Origin: Bacteroidia bacterium
GTDB taxonomy: Bacteria; Bacteroidota; Bacteroidia; Flavobacteriales; Flavobacteriaceae
NCBI GenBank assembly: GCA_030429835.1
Contig: JAUIGC010000016.1
Location: 1 to 33,684, forward strand
DNA: 33,684 nucleotides
Direction of reading: 5' to 3'
Made by a program: the position numbers and the translations under genes. Of the stretch, positions 17,493 through 25,112 are shown one piece after another (position 1 is the first letter of the stretch; every line of letters starts with the position of its first letter). The notes under the pieces are model-generated. The model was not told the origin of the DNA and made no database searches. It saw nothing but the letters and a program-made list of their open reading frames with translations.

Positions 17493-18831
17493 ACTCACAG
17501 AGGAACTCATAGCCCAAATAGAGGAGCTCATTGAAAACCAAAGGGATACCGAGTTAAATTCCCTATTGGGGGACGTACATTATGCCGATATCGCAGAAAT
17601 CATCAATGAACTGAACGAGGACGAGGCCACTTATCTTATAAAACTTCTGGATAGTCATAAAACCTCCGATGTCCTAACCGAATTGGATGAAGACGTGCGA
17701 GAGGCCATTCTTGGAAATCTTTCCTCCAAGGAAATCGCTGATGAGCTAGGAGAATTGGATACGGACGATGCCGCCGATATCATTGGGGAACTCCCACAGG
17801 AGATGATACAGCAGGTCATCTCTGAAATTGAGGACCGGGAACATGCCAAGGACATTGTAGACCTTTTACGCTACGATGAAAACTCCGCTGGTGGTCTTAT
17901 GGCCAAAGAGTTGGTGAAAGTGAGGGAAAACTGGAACGTGTTGACCTGTGTAAAGGAAATGAGGGCACAGGCAGAAAATGTGACCAGGGTGCATTCCATC
18001 TATGTTGTGGACGAAGAGGATAAACTTATTGGAAGACTGTCCCTAAAGGATTTATTGACTACTTCCACCAAAACCCATATCAAGGACGTTTACATAGCAA
18101 AGGTAGATTCCGTAAACGTTAATGAAAAACCGGAGGAGGTCGCCAAAATCATGTCAAAATACGATTTGGAAGCCATTCCCGTAGTAGATGAGATTGGCAG
18201 ATTAGTAGGACGTATTACCATAGATGATATTGTGGATGTTATCCGGGAAGAAGCTGATAAGGACTATCAAATGGCCGCCGGTATTTCCCAAGATGTGGAA
18301 GCCGATGATGGTGTATGGGAATTAACCCGTGCCCGGCTACCATGGTTGATTTTGGGATTATTTGGAGGCTTGGGCGCAGCCGCTATTATGGGAGGTTTTG
18401 AGGAAATGATCGCAAAACATGCCGTACTTTTTTTCTTCACTCCCTTGATTGCCGCCATGGCCGGAAATGTAGGGGTACAGTCCAGTGCCATTATCGTTCA
18501 AGGTCTGGCAAACGATGACCTTAAGGGCAGTATAAGTAATAGACTTGTAAAGGAAATGCTTCTGGCCTTACTTAATGGAGTCATACTGGCTACAATTTTA
18601 CTTTTATTTACTTGGGTGTGGCAAGGAGCCTTTCTTTCCTCGCTGGCTATTTCCATATCCTTGATTGCGGTTATTGTAGTGGCCGGTTTTATTGGAACCT
18701 TCATTCCCCTCTTCCTTCATAAAAGAGGGATAGATCCCGCAATCGCTACGGGTCCTTTTATTACTACCAGTAATGATATTTTTGGCATTCTTATTTATTT
18801 CATGATCGCCAAACTTATCTTGGGTATATAA
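17479..18831 (+). CDS. mgtE: MgtE-type magnesium transporter
   Basis: MgtE is a dimeric Mg2+-gated channel of the inner membrane. The 450 residues show an acidic, superhelical N domain (about 1-130, with repeats such as [22 protein letters not shown]), paired CBS domains (about 135-255: [19 protein letters not shown] and [20 protein letters not shown]), a connecting helix, and a C-terminal membrane domain of five segments from about 285. The pore-lining segment [18 protein letters not shown] is recognisable. The gene overlaps the end of rsmA by 14 bases. Gating by Mg2+ through the N and CBS domains is family knowledge. The 97 bases after the stop hold no obvious terminator. Confidence 0.97.
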   Translation: MTPFKLTEELIAQIEELIENQRDTELNSLLGDVHYADIAEIINELNEDEATYLIKLLDSHKTSDVLTELDEDVREAILGNLSSKEIADELGELDTDDAADIIGELPQEMIQQVISEIEDREHAKDIVDLLRYDENSAGGLMAKELVKVRENWNVLTCVKEMRAQAENVTRVHSIYVVDEEDKLIGRLSLKDLLTTSTKTHIKDVYIAKVDSVNVNEKPEEVAKIMSKYDLEAIPVVDEIGRLVGRITIDDIVDVIREEADKDYQMAAGISQDVEADDGVWELTRARLPWLILGLFGGLGAAAIMGGFEEMIAKHAVLFFFTPLIAAMAGNVGVQSSAIIVQGLANDDLKGSISNRLVKEMLLALLNGVILATILLLFTWVWQGAFLSSLAISISLIAVIVVAGFIGTFIPLFLHKRGIDPAIATGPFITTSNDIFGILIYFMIAKLILGI

Positions 18832-18928
18832 GTCTCAATGGAAAGTGAATGTTTAACTACTTTTTTACTTAAATTAAAGGTGCCAAAAACATCGGCAATA
18901 TATCCAGTAAGAACATTAAATATCTATT

Positions 18929-20671
18929 ATGAACCGATTTCTCCAAGTACCTATTCTTCTTTTACTTTTATGCCTTGGATGTCAAGAGGAAAAAAAACAA
19001 GCCCCTAAAGACGAAGGAATGGACTTGAATAAAAAATGGTGGAAAGAGTCTATAATATATCAAATCTACCCAAGAAGCTTTAAGGATACCAACGGAGATG
19101 GCGTGGGAGACCTTAGAGGCATAATTGAAAAGTTGGACTACATTAAAAGTTTAGGGGTAACGGCTGTATGGCTCAACCCCATTTATAGTTCCCCAAACGA
19201 TGATAATGGTTATGATGTAAGCGATTACCGTGACATCATGGCGGACTTTGGCAATATGGAAGATTTTGATGCCATGCTCCAAGGAATGCACGAGAGGAAT
19301 ATAAAACTGATTATGGATGTGGTGGTGAACCATAGCAGCGACGAACATGAATGGTTCAAACAATCCAGAAGCTCTAGGGACAATCCGTACAGGGATTACT
19401 ATCATTGGTGGCCCGCTGAAAAGGGAAAACCAAATTACAGATATAGTTTGTTCGACGAAAACGGAGATGCATGGAAGTACGATTCGATCACTGATTCCTA
19501 CTACCTCCACTACTTTTCCGTAAAGCAACCTGACCTGAATTGGGAAAATCCCAAAGTACGTCAGGAAGTTTATGACATCATGAAATTCTGGGCAGAAAAA
19601 GGGGTAGACGGTTTTCGATTGGATGCCTTCCAATTTGCCGCAAAGGATACCAAATTCCCTGCAATTGATGATGATTTGGAAAAGAACTTCATACAACATT
19701 ATGCCATGCAAGATGGTCTACACACCTATCTACAGGAAATGAACGAAGAAGTTCTTAGCAAGTACGATGTGATGTCCGTTGCGGAAGGAGCAGGAAGAAA
19801 CTTTGAAGATGCTCATAATCTGGTAGATGCGGACCGTAACGAATTGAATATGGCCTATGCCTTTGAGGGGGTGGACATAGCAAAATCTGATGGGTATGAA
19901 CTATCCACTTTAAAGGAAGTTTTTACAAAATGGGACAGGGAGTTCGCAAAAGAAGGATGGCTCTCCATATTTTTGGCCAACCATGACCAAGCACGTTTAG
20001 TAAGTAGATATGGAAATGACACACCAGAATTTAGGGCAGCTTCCGCAAAATTGCTGAACACATTTATATTAAGTATGCGCGGCACGCCCTATTGTTATTA
20101 CGGGGATGAGCTAGGTATGACCAATATTGGTTTTGAGACCATCGAGGAATATCAGGATATTGCCGCTATAAACGGATACAAAAAGGTAGTTAACCAAGGG
20201 GGTGATGTTGAGGCATATATGAAAAACCTCAAATTCTCTTCCCGGGATAACGGAAGAACACCCATGCAGTGGGATACTTCGGCTAATGCTAATTTTACAA
20301 GTGGAACCCCTTGGCTTCCAGTCAATGAAAACTATAAAGAAATCAATGTGGCTTCAGAAGAAATGGACCCAAATTCTGTATTGAACCATTTTAAGGCCAT
20401 GACTAAACTTAGAAAAAACAACGATGTGCTTGTATATGGAAGTTATGAGCTTATAGCCAAGGAACATCCTAGCATTTATGCCTATACCCGTACACTTGGT
20501 AATGAAAAAGTAGCGGTACTCCTAAACTTTTCAACGGACAAGGCCACCATGGAGCTACCCGAAGGGTGGAACTTGGGTGAAGAATGGATAAACAATCTAC
20601 AGCCCATTAAAGCAAATGATAATCAAATAGAATTGTTACCCTATCAGGCGGTCATCATTTCATTGAACTAA
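18929..20671 (+). CDS. Lipoprotein alpha-glucosidase, glycoside hydrolase family 13
   Basis: The protein is 580 residues long with a lipoprotein signal (MNRFLQVPILLLLLCLGC, lipid cysteine 18), so it is anchored in the envelope rather than cytoplasmic. The GH13 barrel begins at about residue 35 (WWKESIIYQIYPRSFKDTNG). Conserved regions are DVVVNHSSDEHEWF, GFRLDAF with nucleophile D232, VAEGAG with acid/base E286, and FLANHDQ with D353. The overall form resembles oligo-1,6-glucosidase and alpha-glucosidase subfamilies acting on short alpha-glucans. The C-terminal beta domain carries YAYTRTLGNEKVAVLLNFS. It heads a run of closely spaced genes; the cupin begins six bases after its stop. No sus-type transporter or LacI regulator is visible nearby, so it is not in a classic polysaccharide utilisation locus within this window. 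Confidence 0.93.
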   Translation: MNRFLQVPILLLLLCLGCQEEKKQAPKDEGMDLNKKWWKESIIYQIYPRSFKDTNGDGVGDLRGIIEKLDYIKSLGVTAVWLNPIYSSPNDDNGYDVSDYRDIMADFGNMEDFDAMLQGMHERNIKLIMDVVVNHSSDEHEWFKQSRSSRDNPYRDYYHWWPAEKGKPNYRYSLFDENGDAWKYDSITDSYYLHYFSVKQPDLNWENPKVRQEVYDIMKFWAEKGVDGFRLDAFQFAAKDTKFPAIDDDLEKNFIQHYAMQDGLHTYLQEMNEEVLSKYDVMSVAEGAGRNFEDAHNLVDADRNELNMAYAFEGVDIAKSDGYELSTLKEVFTKWDREFAKEGWLSIFLANHDQARLVSRYGNDTPEFRAASAKLLNTFILSMRGTPYCYYGDELGMTNIGFETIEEYQDIAAINGYKKVVNQGGDVEAYMKNLKFSSRDNGRTPMQWDTSANANFTSGTPWLPVNENYKEINVASEEMDPNSVLNHFKAMTKLRKNNDVLVYGSYELIAKEHPSIYAYTRTLGNEKVAVLLNFSTDKATMELPEGWNLGEEWINNLQPIKANDNQIELLPYQAVIISLN

Positions 20672-20677
20672 TTTTAG

Positions 20678-21043
20678 ATGAAATCAATAAATCTTAAGGA
20701 AAAACATTCCCTGTTCACCAACCATTGGCATCCTCAACAAATCGCCGTGGTAGATAACATGCAGGTGCTTTTGGCAAAGCTAAAAGGTGAATTTGTCTGG
20801 CATGCCCATAAGCATGAGGATGAATTGTTCCAAGTGTTAAAAGGAACAATATATATGCAGTTTAGGGACAGGACAGAAGTGGTAAACGAAGGGGAACTAA
20901 TTGTTGTTCCCAAGGGCGTAGAACACTGCCCTATGACCAAAAATGATGAAGAAGTTCACGTGCTTTTATTTGAAAAACTTTCCACGGCCCACACTGGAAA
21001 CGTTGAACACGAAATGACCCAAACCCATTATCCAAAAATATAA
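20678..21043 (+). CDS. Small cupin-domain protein
   Basis: The 121-residue single-domain cupin has cupin motif 1 (FVWHAHKHEDELFQVLKG, with two metal-type histidines and a glutamate) and motif 2 (GELIVVPKGVEHCPMTKN, with a further histidine). Metal binding is therefore likely. The function cannot be told from sequence; such small cupins include isomerases, dioxygenases and sensor proteins. It lies six bases after the GH13 gene and eight bases before the dehydrogenase gene, so it is in the same transcript, but whether the three share a pathway is unclear. Confidence 0.85.
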   Translation: MKSINLKEKHSLFTNHWHPQQIAVVDNMQVLLAKLKGEFVWHAHKHEDELFQVLKGTIYMQFRDRTEVVNEGELIVVPKGVEHCPMTKNDEEVHVLLFEKLSTAHTGNVEHEMTQTHYPKI

Positions 21044-21051
21044 AAGACCTT

Positions 21052-21996
21052 ATGAAAGTGCTCCATGTAGATGTTAACCACCCTTTGATTATAGAGCAGT
21101 TCAATGAATTAGGCTTTGAGAACGATGAGGATTACACATCATCAAAAGAAGATATTGAAGATAAAATAGCAGCGTATGACGGACTCATTATCCGGAGTAG
21201 GTTTACCATTGATGCTTCCTTTTTGGATAAGGCAAAAAACTTAAAGTTCATAGGCCGATTGGGCGCGGGACTGGAAAATATTGATACCAGATATGCCAAG
21301 TCGCTGGGTATATTCTTGGCCGCCGCTCCGGAAGGTAACCGTAATGCGGTAGGTGAACACGCCTTGGGTATGTTATTGTCATTGTTCAACAATCTTAACA
21401 AGGCAGACAACGAAGTTAGAAGCGGCAAATGGGACCGCGAGGGAAATCGAGGTATTGAACTGGAAGGCAAGGTCATAGGCATTATCGGGTATGGAAATAT
21501 GGGTAAGGCCTTTGCGAAAAAGTTAAAAGGATTTGATGTTGACGAGGTGATCTGCTATGATATTGAAGGTGGCGTGGAAGACGAAAACGCCAGACAAGTG
21601 GGCATCATGGAATTACACCAGCGCACCGATGTGTTGAGCTTACATGTTCCACAGACGGCATCGACCATAGGTATGATCAATTCGGAATTTTTAAATAAGT
21701 TCCATAAAAATATCTGGATCATCAATACGGCCAGGGGAAAATGCATTAAGACCGAGGATTTGGTAAGTGCACTACAATCAAAAAAAGTATTGGGTGCGGG
21801 ATTGGACGTTCTCGAATACGAAAAATCCTCTTTTGAAAATATGTTTACCGGGGACGGACTTCCAGAGGCTTTTAAATATTTGACCAAAGCCAACAACGTA
21901 TTGTTATCTCCCCATGTAGCCGGATGGACGGTAGAGAGCAAAATCAAGTTGGCGCAGACCGTGGTAGACAAAATCAAAAATAAATTTGTAGTTTAA
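21052..21996 (+). CDS. D-2-hydroxyacid dehydrogenase (phosphoglycerate dehydrogenase family)
   Basis: This is a 314-residue NAD-dependent 2-hydroxyacid dehydrogenase. The catalytic domain segments flank a Rossmann domain with GIIGYGNMGKAFAKKL. The substrate arginine lies in WIINTARGKCI, a conserved acidic segment in GAGLDVLEYEKSSF, and the catalytic histidine in LSPHVAGWTVESK. It lacks the C-terminal ACT regulatory domain of long SerA enzymes. It could be a short 3-phosphoglycerate dehydrogenase or act on another 2-oxo acid. It follows the cupin gene by eight bases. Confidence 0.92.
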   Translation: MKVLHVDVNHPLIIEQFNELGFENDEDYTSSKEDIEDKIAAYDGLIIRSRFTIDASFLDKAKNLKFIGRLGAGLENIDTRYAKSLGIFLAAAPEGNRNAVGEHALGMLLSLFNNLNKADNEVRSGKWDREGNRGIELEGKVIGIIGYGNMGKAFAKKLKGFDVDEVICYDIEGGVEDENARQVGIMELHQRTDVLSLHVPQTASTIGMINSEFLNKFHKNIWIINTARGKCIKTEDLVSALQSKKVLGAGLDVLEYEKSSFENMFTGDGLPEAFKYLTKANNVLLSPHVAGWTVESKIKLAQTVVDKIKNKFVV

Positions 21997-22028
21997 GGAA
22001 TTGAAAGTCAACCTTAAACACCTAGAAA

Positions 22029-22400
22029 ATGAACTTAGGCACTTTTTCCATCAGCCTTTCTGTAAAAAACATTAGAGCTTCCAAAGAATTTTATGAAGCC
22101 TTGGGTTTCTCGGTTTTCCATGGCGATATTGAACAAAATTGGCTGATTCTAAAAAATGAAACCTCTACCATAGGACTGTTCCAAGGTATGTTCGAAAAGA
22201 ACATCCTAACCTATAATCCTGGATGGGACTCCAATGCCAATACCCTCGATACCTTTACCGATATTCGAGAACTTCAAAAAAAGTTAAAAGCCAAGGGATT
22301 AAATTTGGTACATGAAGTTGATGAAGGCACATCCGGTCCGGCAAGTATTACAATTTTGGACCCAGATGGAAATCCTATCCTTATAGATCAACACGTATAA
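22029..22400 (+). CDS. VOC-family protein (glyoxalase-like)
   Basis: This 123-residue VOC module starts with [21 protein letters not shown] and ends with the family-typical [10 protein letters not shown]. The second half has [20 protein letters not shown]. The position equivalent to the usual first metal histidine is a serine here (SISLSV), so a metal-independent or binding role is possible. It lies 32 bases after the dehydrogenase gene and one base before the DUF1801 gene. Confidence 0.85.
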   Translation: MNLGTFSISLSVKNIRASKEFYEALGFSVFHGDIEQNWLILKNETSTIGLFQGMFEKNILTYNPGWDSNANTLDTFTDIRELQKKLKAKGLNLVHEVDEGTSGPASITILDPDGNPILIDQHV

Positions 22401-22401
22401 G

Positions 22402-22860
22402 ATGCAGTACAAGGCCGAATCCCCTGAAGACTATATTTCCCAATTGCCCGAAGAAAGAAGGGAAGTGATTTCTGGAATTAGACAGCAAATTCTAGAAAAT
22501 CTACCTGAGGGTTTCGAGGAACAAATGAGTTATGGTATGTTGGGTTATGTAGTACCCCACTCCATATACCCGAAAGGATATCATGTAAAACCGGAGCTTC
22601 CCCTACCCTTTATAAATCTAGCATCACAGAAAAACTTTATCGCACTGTACCATTCCGGCCTTTATGCCGATCCCGCACTCTTGGAATGGTTTATTTTGGA
22701 ATATCCAAAACATTGTAAACGTAAACTGGATATGGGCAAAAGTTGTGTTCGATTTAAATATATGGAGGATATCCCCTATGACCTTATAGGGGAATTGAGT
22801 GGTAAAATGACGGTACAGGAATGGGTTTCTTTGTATGGGAAAAACATTTCAAAAAAATAA
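22402..22860 (+). CDS. DUF1801 (YdhG-like) protein
   Basis: The 152-residue protein matches the DUF1801/YdhG-like fold: a helical start (SPEDYISQLPEERREVISGI), the conserved MSYGMLGYVVP, a central FINLASQKNFIALYHSG, and KLDMGKSCVRFKYMEDIPYDL. The family is small, cytoplasmic and structurally known, but its biochemical function is not settled; some members are related to frataxin-like iron chaperones. It sits between two VOC genes, with one base before and 16 bases after, so all three are likely made together. Confidence 0.87.
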   Translation: MQYKAESPEDYISQLPEERREVISGIRQQILENLPEGFEEQMSYGMLGYVVPHSIYPKGYHVKPELPLPFINLASQKNFIALYHSGLYADPALLEWFILEYPKHCKRKLDMGKSCVRFKYMEDIPYDLIGELSGKMTVQEWVSLYGKNISKK

Positions 22861-22876
22861 TATTCAATTTAAATAA

Positions 22877-23263
22877 ATGAAAAACAGGGTAACTGGTTTG
22901 GGTGGTTTCTTTTTTAAGACTTCAGACCCCGACAAAACTAAAGAATGGTATAAAAATCATTTAGGCTTGAATACCGACCAATATGGCTGTACATTTTGGT
23001 GGAAAGACAAAGAGGGCAATGACTGCTCAACGCAGTGGAGTCCCATGAAAAATGACACAAAGTATTTTGAACCTAGCAAGTCCCAATTTATGATGAATTT
23101 TAGGGTAGAAAACTTGGTCGAACTTTTGAATGTCCTGAAAGAGGAAGGAGTAACTGTAGTAGGCGAAATTGAGGAATATTCCTATGGTAAATTTGGATGG
23201 ATATTAGACCCCGACGGCAATAAATTGGAACTTTGGGAACCCATAGACAAAGCATTTTTGTGA
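22877..23263 (+). CDS. VOC-family protein (glyoxalase-like)
   Basis: This second VOC module of the cluster, 128 residues, is related only distantly to the one at 22029. It begins GLGGFFFKTSDPDKTKEWYKNH and closes with GWILDPDGNKLELWEP, where the glutamate is the usual last metal ligand. It is notably aromatic (TFWWKDKEGN). The substrate is unknown. A 53-base gap with a promoter-like sequence separates it from the TM2 gene, so the operon may end here. Confidence 0.87.
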   Translation: MKNRVTGLGGFFFKTSDPDKTKEWYKNHLGLNTDQYGCTFWWKDKEGNDCSTQWSPMKNDTKYFEPSKSQFMMNFRVENLVELLNVLKEEGVTVVGEIEEYSYGKFGWILDPDGNKLELWEPIDKAFL

Positions 23264-23286
23264 TATCATTTTATTCTTTACATTTA
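23257..23286 (+). promoter_or_regulatory. Probable promoter of the TM2 gene
   Basis: TTTG (23257-23260), 18 bp of spacer, then TACATTTA (23279-23286), one base off TAnnTTTG. The spacing equals that of the promoter at 28781-28811. The TTTG lies inside the end of the preceding VOC gene. Confidence 0.5.
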
Positions 23287-23316
23287 GGATGCAATTAACC
23301 ACCTAAAAACAATACC

Positions 23317-23697
23317 ATGTCAGAAGAAAATAAAGATTTTGGAGATAAGGCAGAGGATGCTGCCAACGATTTCGCCAAAGAAGCAAAAAAGACTGCCAAT
23401 GAATTCTCAGAAGGTGCCAAGGAAGCCTTTTCAGGAGTTGGAGGCGAGAATAAAAAACTTTTAGCCGGAATTTTGGCTATAGTTTTGGGAGGATTTGGAA
23501 TTCATAAATTTATTTTGGGCTATACCAAAGAAGGAATCATTCTTTTAGTGGCTACCTTAATATTGGGGATTCTTACATGTGGGCTTGCCGGATGGGTCGC
23601 CTGGGTCATTGGACTTATAGAGGGAATAATTTACCTTACCAAATCGGACGAAGAATTTTACAACACGTATCAGGTAGGTAGAAAACCCTGGTTTTAA
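23317..23697 (+). CDS. TM2-domain membrane protein
   Basis: The 126-residue protein has two parts. Residues 1-45 are hydrophilic, rich in K, E and A and probably helical (DKAEDAANDFAKEAKKTANE), resembling a YtxH/CsbD-like tail. Residues about 48-115 form a TM2 domain with two membrane helices and the conserved turn (LLAGILAIVLGGFGIHKFIL, then GIILLVATLILGILTCGLAGW). TM2 proteins occur in bacteria and animals, but their role is poorly known. It has its own likely promoter and is followed by a terminator. Confidence 0.9.
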   Translation: MSEENKDFGDKAEDAANDFAKEAKKTANEFSEGAKEAFSGVGGENKKLLAGILAIVLGGFGIHKFILGYTKEGIILLVATLILGILTCGLAGWVAWVIGLIEGIIYLTKSDEEFYNTYQVGRKPWF

Positions 23698-23705
23698 AAA
23701 TTTAA

Positions 23706-23732
23706 AGGGCCTTTTTTAAAAAGGCTTTTTTT
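23706..23732 (+). terminator. Rho-independent terminator after the TM2 gene
   Basis: GGGCCTTTTTTAAAAAGGC forms a hairpin followed by TTTTTTTATT. It lies about nine bases after the TM2 stop and just before the ars promoter, so it isolates the arsenic operon from upstream transcription. Confidence 0.8.
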
Positions 23733-23734
23733 AT

Positions 23735-23742
23735 TAAATTTA
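23735..23742 (+). promoter_or_regulatory. Probable -7 element of the arsR operon promoter
   Basis: TAAATTTA is one base off TAnnTTTG and sits immediately before the operator palindrome. Transcription would start inside that palindrome. The -33 region falls in the T-rich end of the preceding terminator, with no clear TTTG. Confidence 0.4.
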
Positions 23743-23744
23743 TA

Positions 23745-23776
23745 ATCGTAATATTGCAATATACAAATATTACGAT
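23745..23776 (+). promoter_or_regulatory. ArsR-type operator (inverted repeat overlapping the arsR start codon)
   Basis: The 11-bp arms ATCGTAATATT (23745-23755) and AATATTACGAT (23766-23776) are perfect reverse complements separated by 10 bp. The left arm also takes part in an inner 12-bp perfect palindrome, ATATTGCAATAT. The right arm ends within the arsR ATG (23775-23777). Size, symmetry and position fit a dimeric winged-helix ArsR repressor acting on its own promoter. The binding itself is inferred. Confidence 0.8.
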
Positions 23777-24098
23777 GGGAGTTACCAAAACACAAATTTT
23801 TAACGAAAAGCAAAACGCACTAGCCGTCATATTTAAGGTGTTGGCCAATCCGGCAAGGATTGCGATACTGGAATACATAAGCAAACAGGAAGCCTGTATA
23901 TGCAATGATATTGTTGACGAAATTGGTTTGGCCCAGCCCACCATTTCCCAACATCTAAAAGAGTTGAAGAGTATTGATCTAATTTCTGGCGAGATAGAGG
24001 GCAAAAAAGTATGCTACTGTATCAATCTTAAAAAATGGTCTGCCATACAAGAATTGTTAAACTCCTTTTTTAATTCGACCAAAACAAATTGCTGTTAA
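23775..24098 (+). CDS. arsR: ArsR-family metalloregulatory repressor
   Basis: The 107-residue winged-helix repressor shows the ArsR pattern VIFKVLANPARIAILEYIS, a recognition helix in LAQPTISQHLKELKS, and a wing ending KKVCYCIN. The sequence EACICND (C41, C43) lies where Escherichia coli ArsR has ELCVCD, the As(III)-binding site, so arsenite or a related trivalent arsenical is a likely inducer. Further cysteines are C80, C82 and the C-terminal pair C106-C107. I use the ATG at 23775; a TTG at 23754 would lengthen the protein through the operator and is unlikely. It is followed after 15 bases by the DUF6428 gene. Confidence 0.9.
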   Translation: MGVTKTQIFNEKQNALAVIFKVLANPARIAILEYISKQEACICNDIVDEIGLAQPTISQHLKELKSIDLISGEIEGKKVCYCINLKKWSAIQELLNSFFNSTKTNCC

Positions 24099-24113
24099 CT
24101 AAATAATTTCATC

Positions 24114-24599
24114 ATGAAAACTAAAGAACTTTTAAACATCCTCCAGGAAAATTCAGGTAAGAACTTACTTTTTGAATATATCCCTGGACAATTTGTGGGA
24201 GCCAATTATCACATTACGGAAGTTAAAAATGTGACCGTTGATGCTATAGATTGCGGAGCCCGACCAGACTTCTGGAAAGAAACCGTGATTCAGTTATGGG
24301 AAAGCCCAAAAGAAAAAGGAAAAAGAGATTACATGTCCGCCTACAAGGCACTTTCCATCCTAAACAAGGTGGACAAAATAAAGCCCATGGAACGGGAAGT
24401 AGAAGTAAAGTTTGAATATAGTAATGCCTCCTTTCACACTGCACAACTGTATGTGAACGATTATCAAGTCAGCGGCGAAAATTTAATCTTTAAGTTAGGC
24501 GTGGAACAAACGGATTGTAAGGCTAAGGAAACTTGCGGTATTCCAGAAACCGTTGCCGAAACGGTATCAGAATGTGCTCCTGGTAGCGGTTGCTGTTAA
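24114..24599 (+). CDS. DUF6428 family protein with cysteine-rich tail
   Basis: The 161-residue protein matches the DUF6428 family, found in Bacteroidota next to arsR genes. It starts MKTKELLNILQENSGKNLLF and includes GARPDFWKETVIQLWESP. The core is a single globular domain without signal peptide or membrane segment. The last 27 residues hold five cysteines (C135, C141, C154, C160, C161), with the ending GSGCC, which suggests soft-metal or metalloid binding. The same CC ending occurs in the upstream ArsR. It lies between arsR and the acetyltransferase with gaps of 15 and 17 bases. The biochemical role is not known; a metallochaperone or sequestration role is inference from the cysteines and the neighbours. 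Confidence 0.82.
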   Translation: MKTKELLNILQENSGKNLLFEYIPGQFVGANYHITEVKNVTVDAIDCGARPDFWKETVIQLWESPKEKGKRDYMSAYKALSILNKVDKIKPMEREVEVKFEYSNASFHTAQLYVNDYQVSGENLIFKLGVEQTDCKAKETCGIPETVAETVSECAPGSGCC

Positions 24600-24616
24600 A
24601 ATCCCTATAGGTTACA

Positions 24617-25111
24617 ATGCTTATAATAAGAACAATGGATTCCTTTGATTGGAGTCAAGTGTCCAAAATTTACAAGGAAGGTATAGAAACGGGTATGGCC
24701 ACCTTTGAGACTATAGTTCCCAGTTATGGGAAGTGGGACAGCGCCCATCTAAAGAATTGCAGATTCGTTGCAGTCTATAACAAACAGATTGCCGGATGGG
24801 CAGCGCTATCCACTGTTTCCAGCCGACAGGTTTACAGGGGCGTTGCAGAAGTAAGTGTATACATTGGCAAAAGCTATAGGGGCTTAGGAATGGGAAAGGC
24901 CTTGATGCAGCATTTGATTTTGGAAAGTGAGAAAGAAGGTTTTTGGACCCTACAGTCCGGAATTTTTCCAATGAATACACCAAGTATAAGTCTTCACGAA
25001 AAGGTAGGATTTAGAAAAATAGGGTATCGGGAGCGTGTTGCTCAATTACATGACGTTTGGATTGATAATGTTTTGTTTGAACGGAGGAGCAAAGTAATCG
25101 GCACAGAATAG
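24617..25111 (+). CDS. arsN1: ArsN1-like / phosphinothricin-type N-acetyltransferase
   Basis: The 164-residue GNAT enzyme has the family's acetyl-CoA site VYIGKSYRGLGMGKALMQHL. The order IRTMDSFDWSQVSKIYKEGI, GMATFETIVPSYGKWD and VSVYIGKSYRG matches the phosphinothricin/methionine sulfoximine acetyltransferase (PAT/Bar/YwnH) group. ArsN1 proteins of this group, usually found in ars operons, acetylate glutamate analogues, including arsinothricin. As the third gene of an arsR operon it fits ArsN1 better than a general PAT. The precise substrate is not shown by sequence, so the symbol is provisional. Its stop is one base from that of the convergent olsF gene; no terminator is visible between them. 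Confidence 0.8.
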   Translation: MLIIRTMDSFDWSQVSKIYKEGIETGMATFETIVPSYGKWDSAHLKNCRFVAVYNKQIAGWAALSTVSSRQVYRGVAEVSVYIGKSYRGLGMGKALMQHLILESEKEGFWTLQSGIFPMNTPSISLHEKVGFRKIGYRERVAQLHDVWIDNVLFERRSKVIGTE

Positions 25112-25112
25112 C

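Noticed and set aside
23754-23774. Upstream TTG start that would extend ArsR by seven residues
   Set aside because: It falls inside the operator palindrome and would place the start almost at the transcription start; the ATG at 23775 fits the family better.
23702-24004. Open frame on the minus strand opposite arsR (100 codons)
   Set aside because: It lies wholly across the arsR coding frame, its operator and the terminator, has no family resemblance, and arsR is a clear gene on the other strand.
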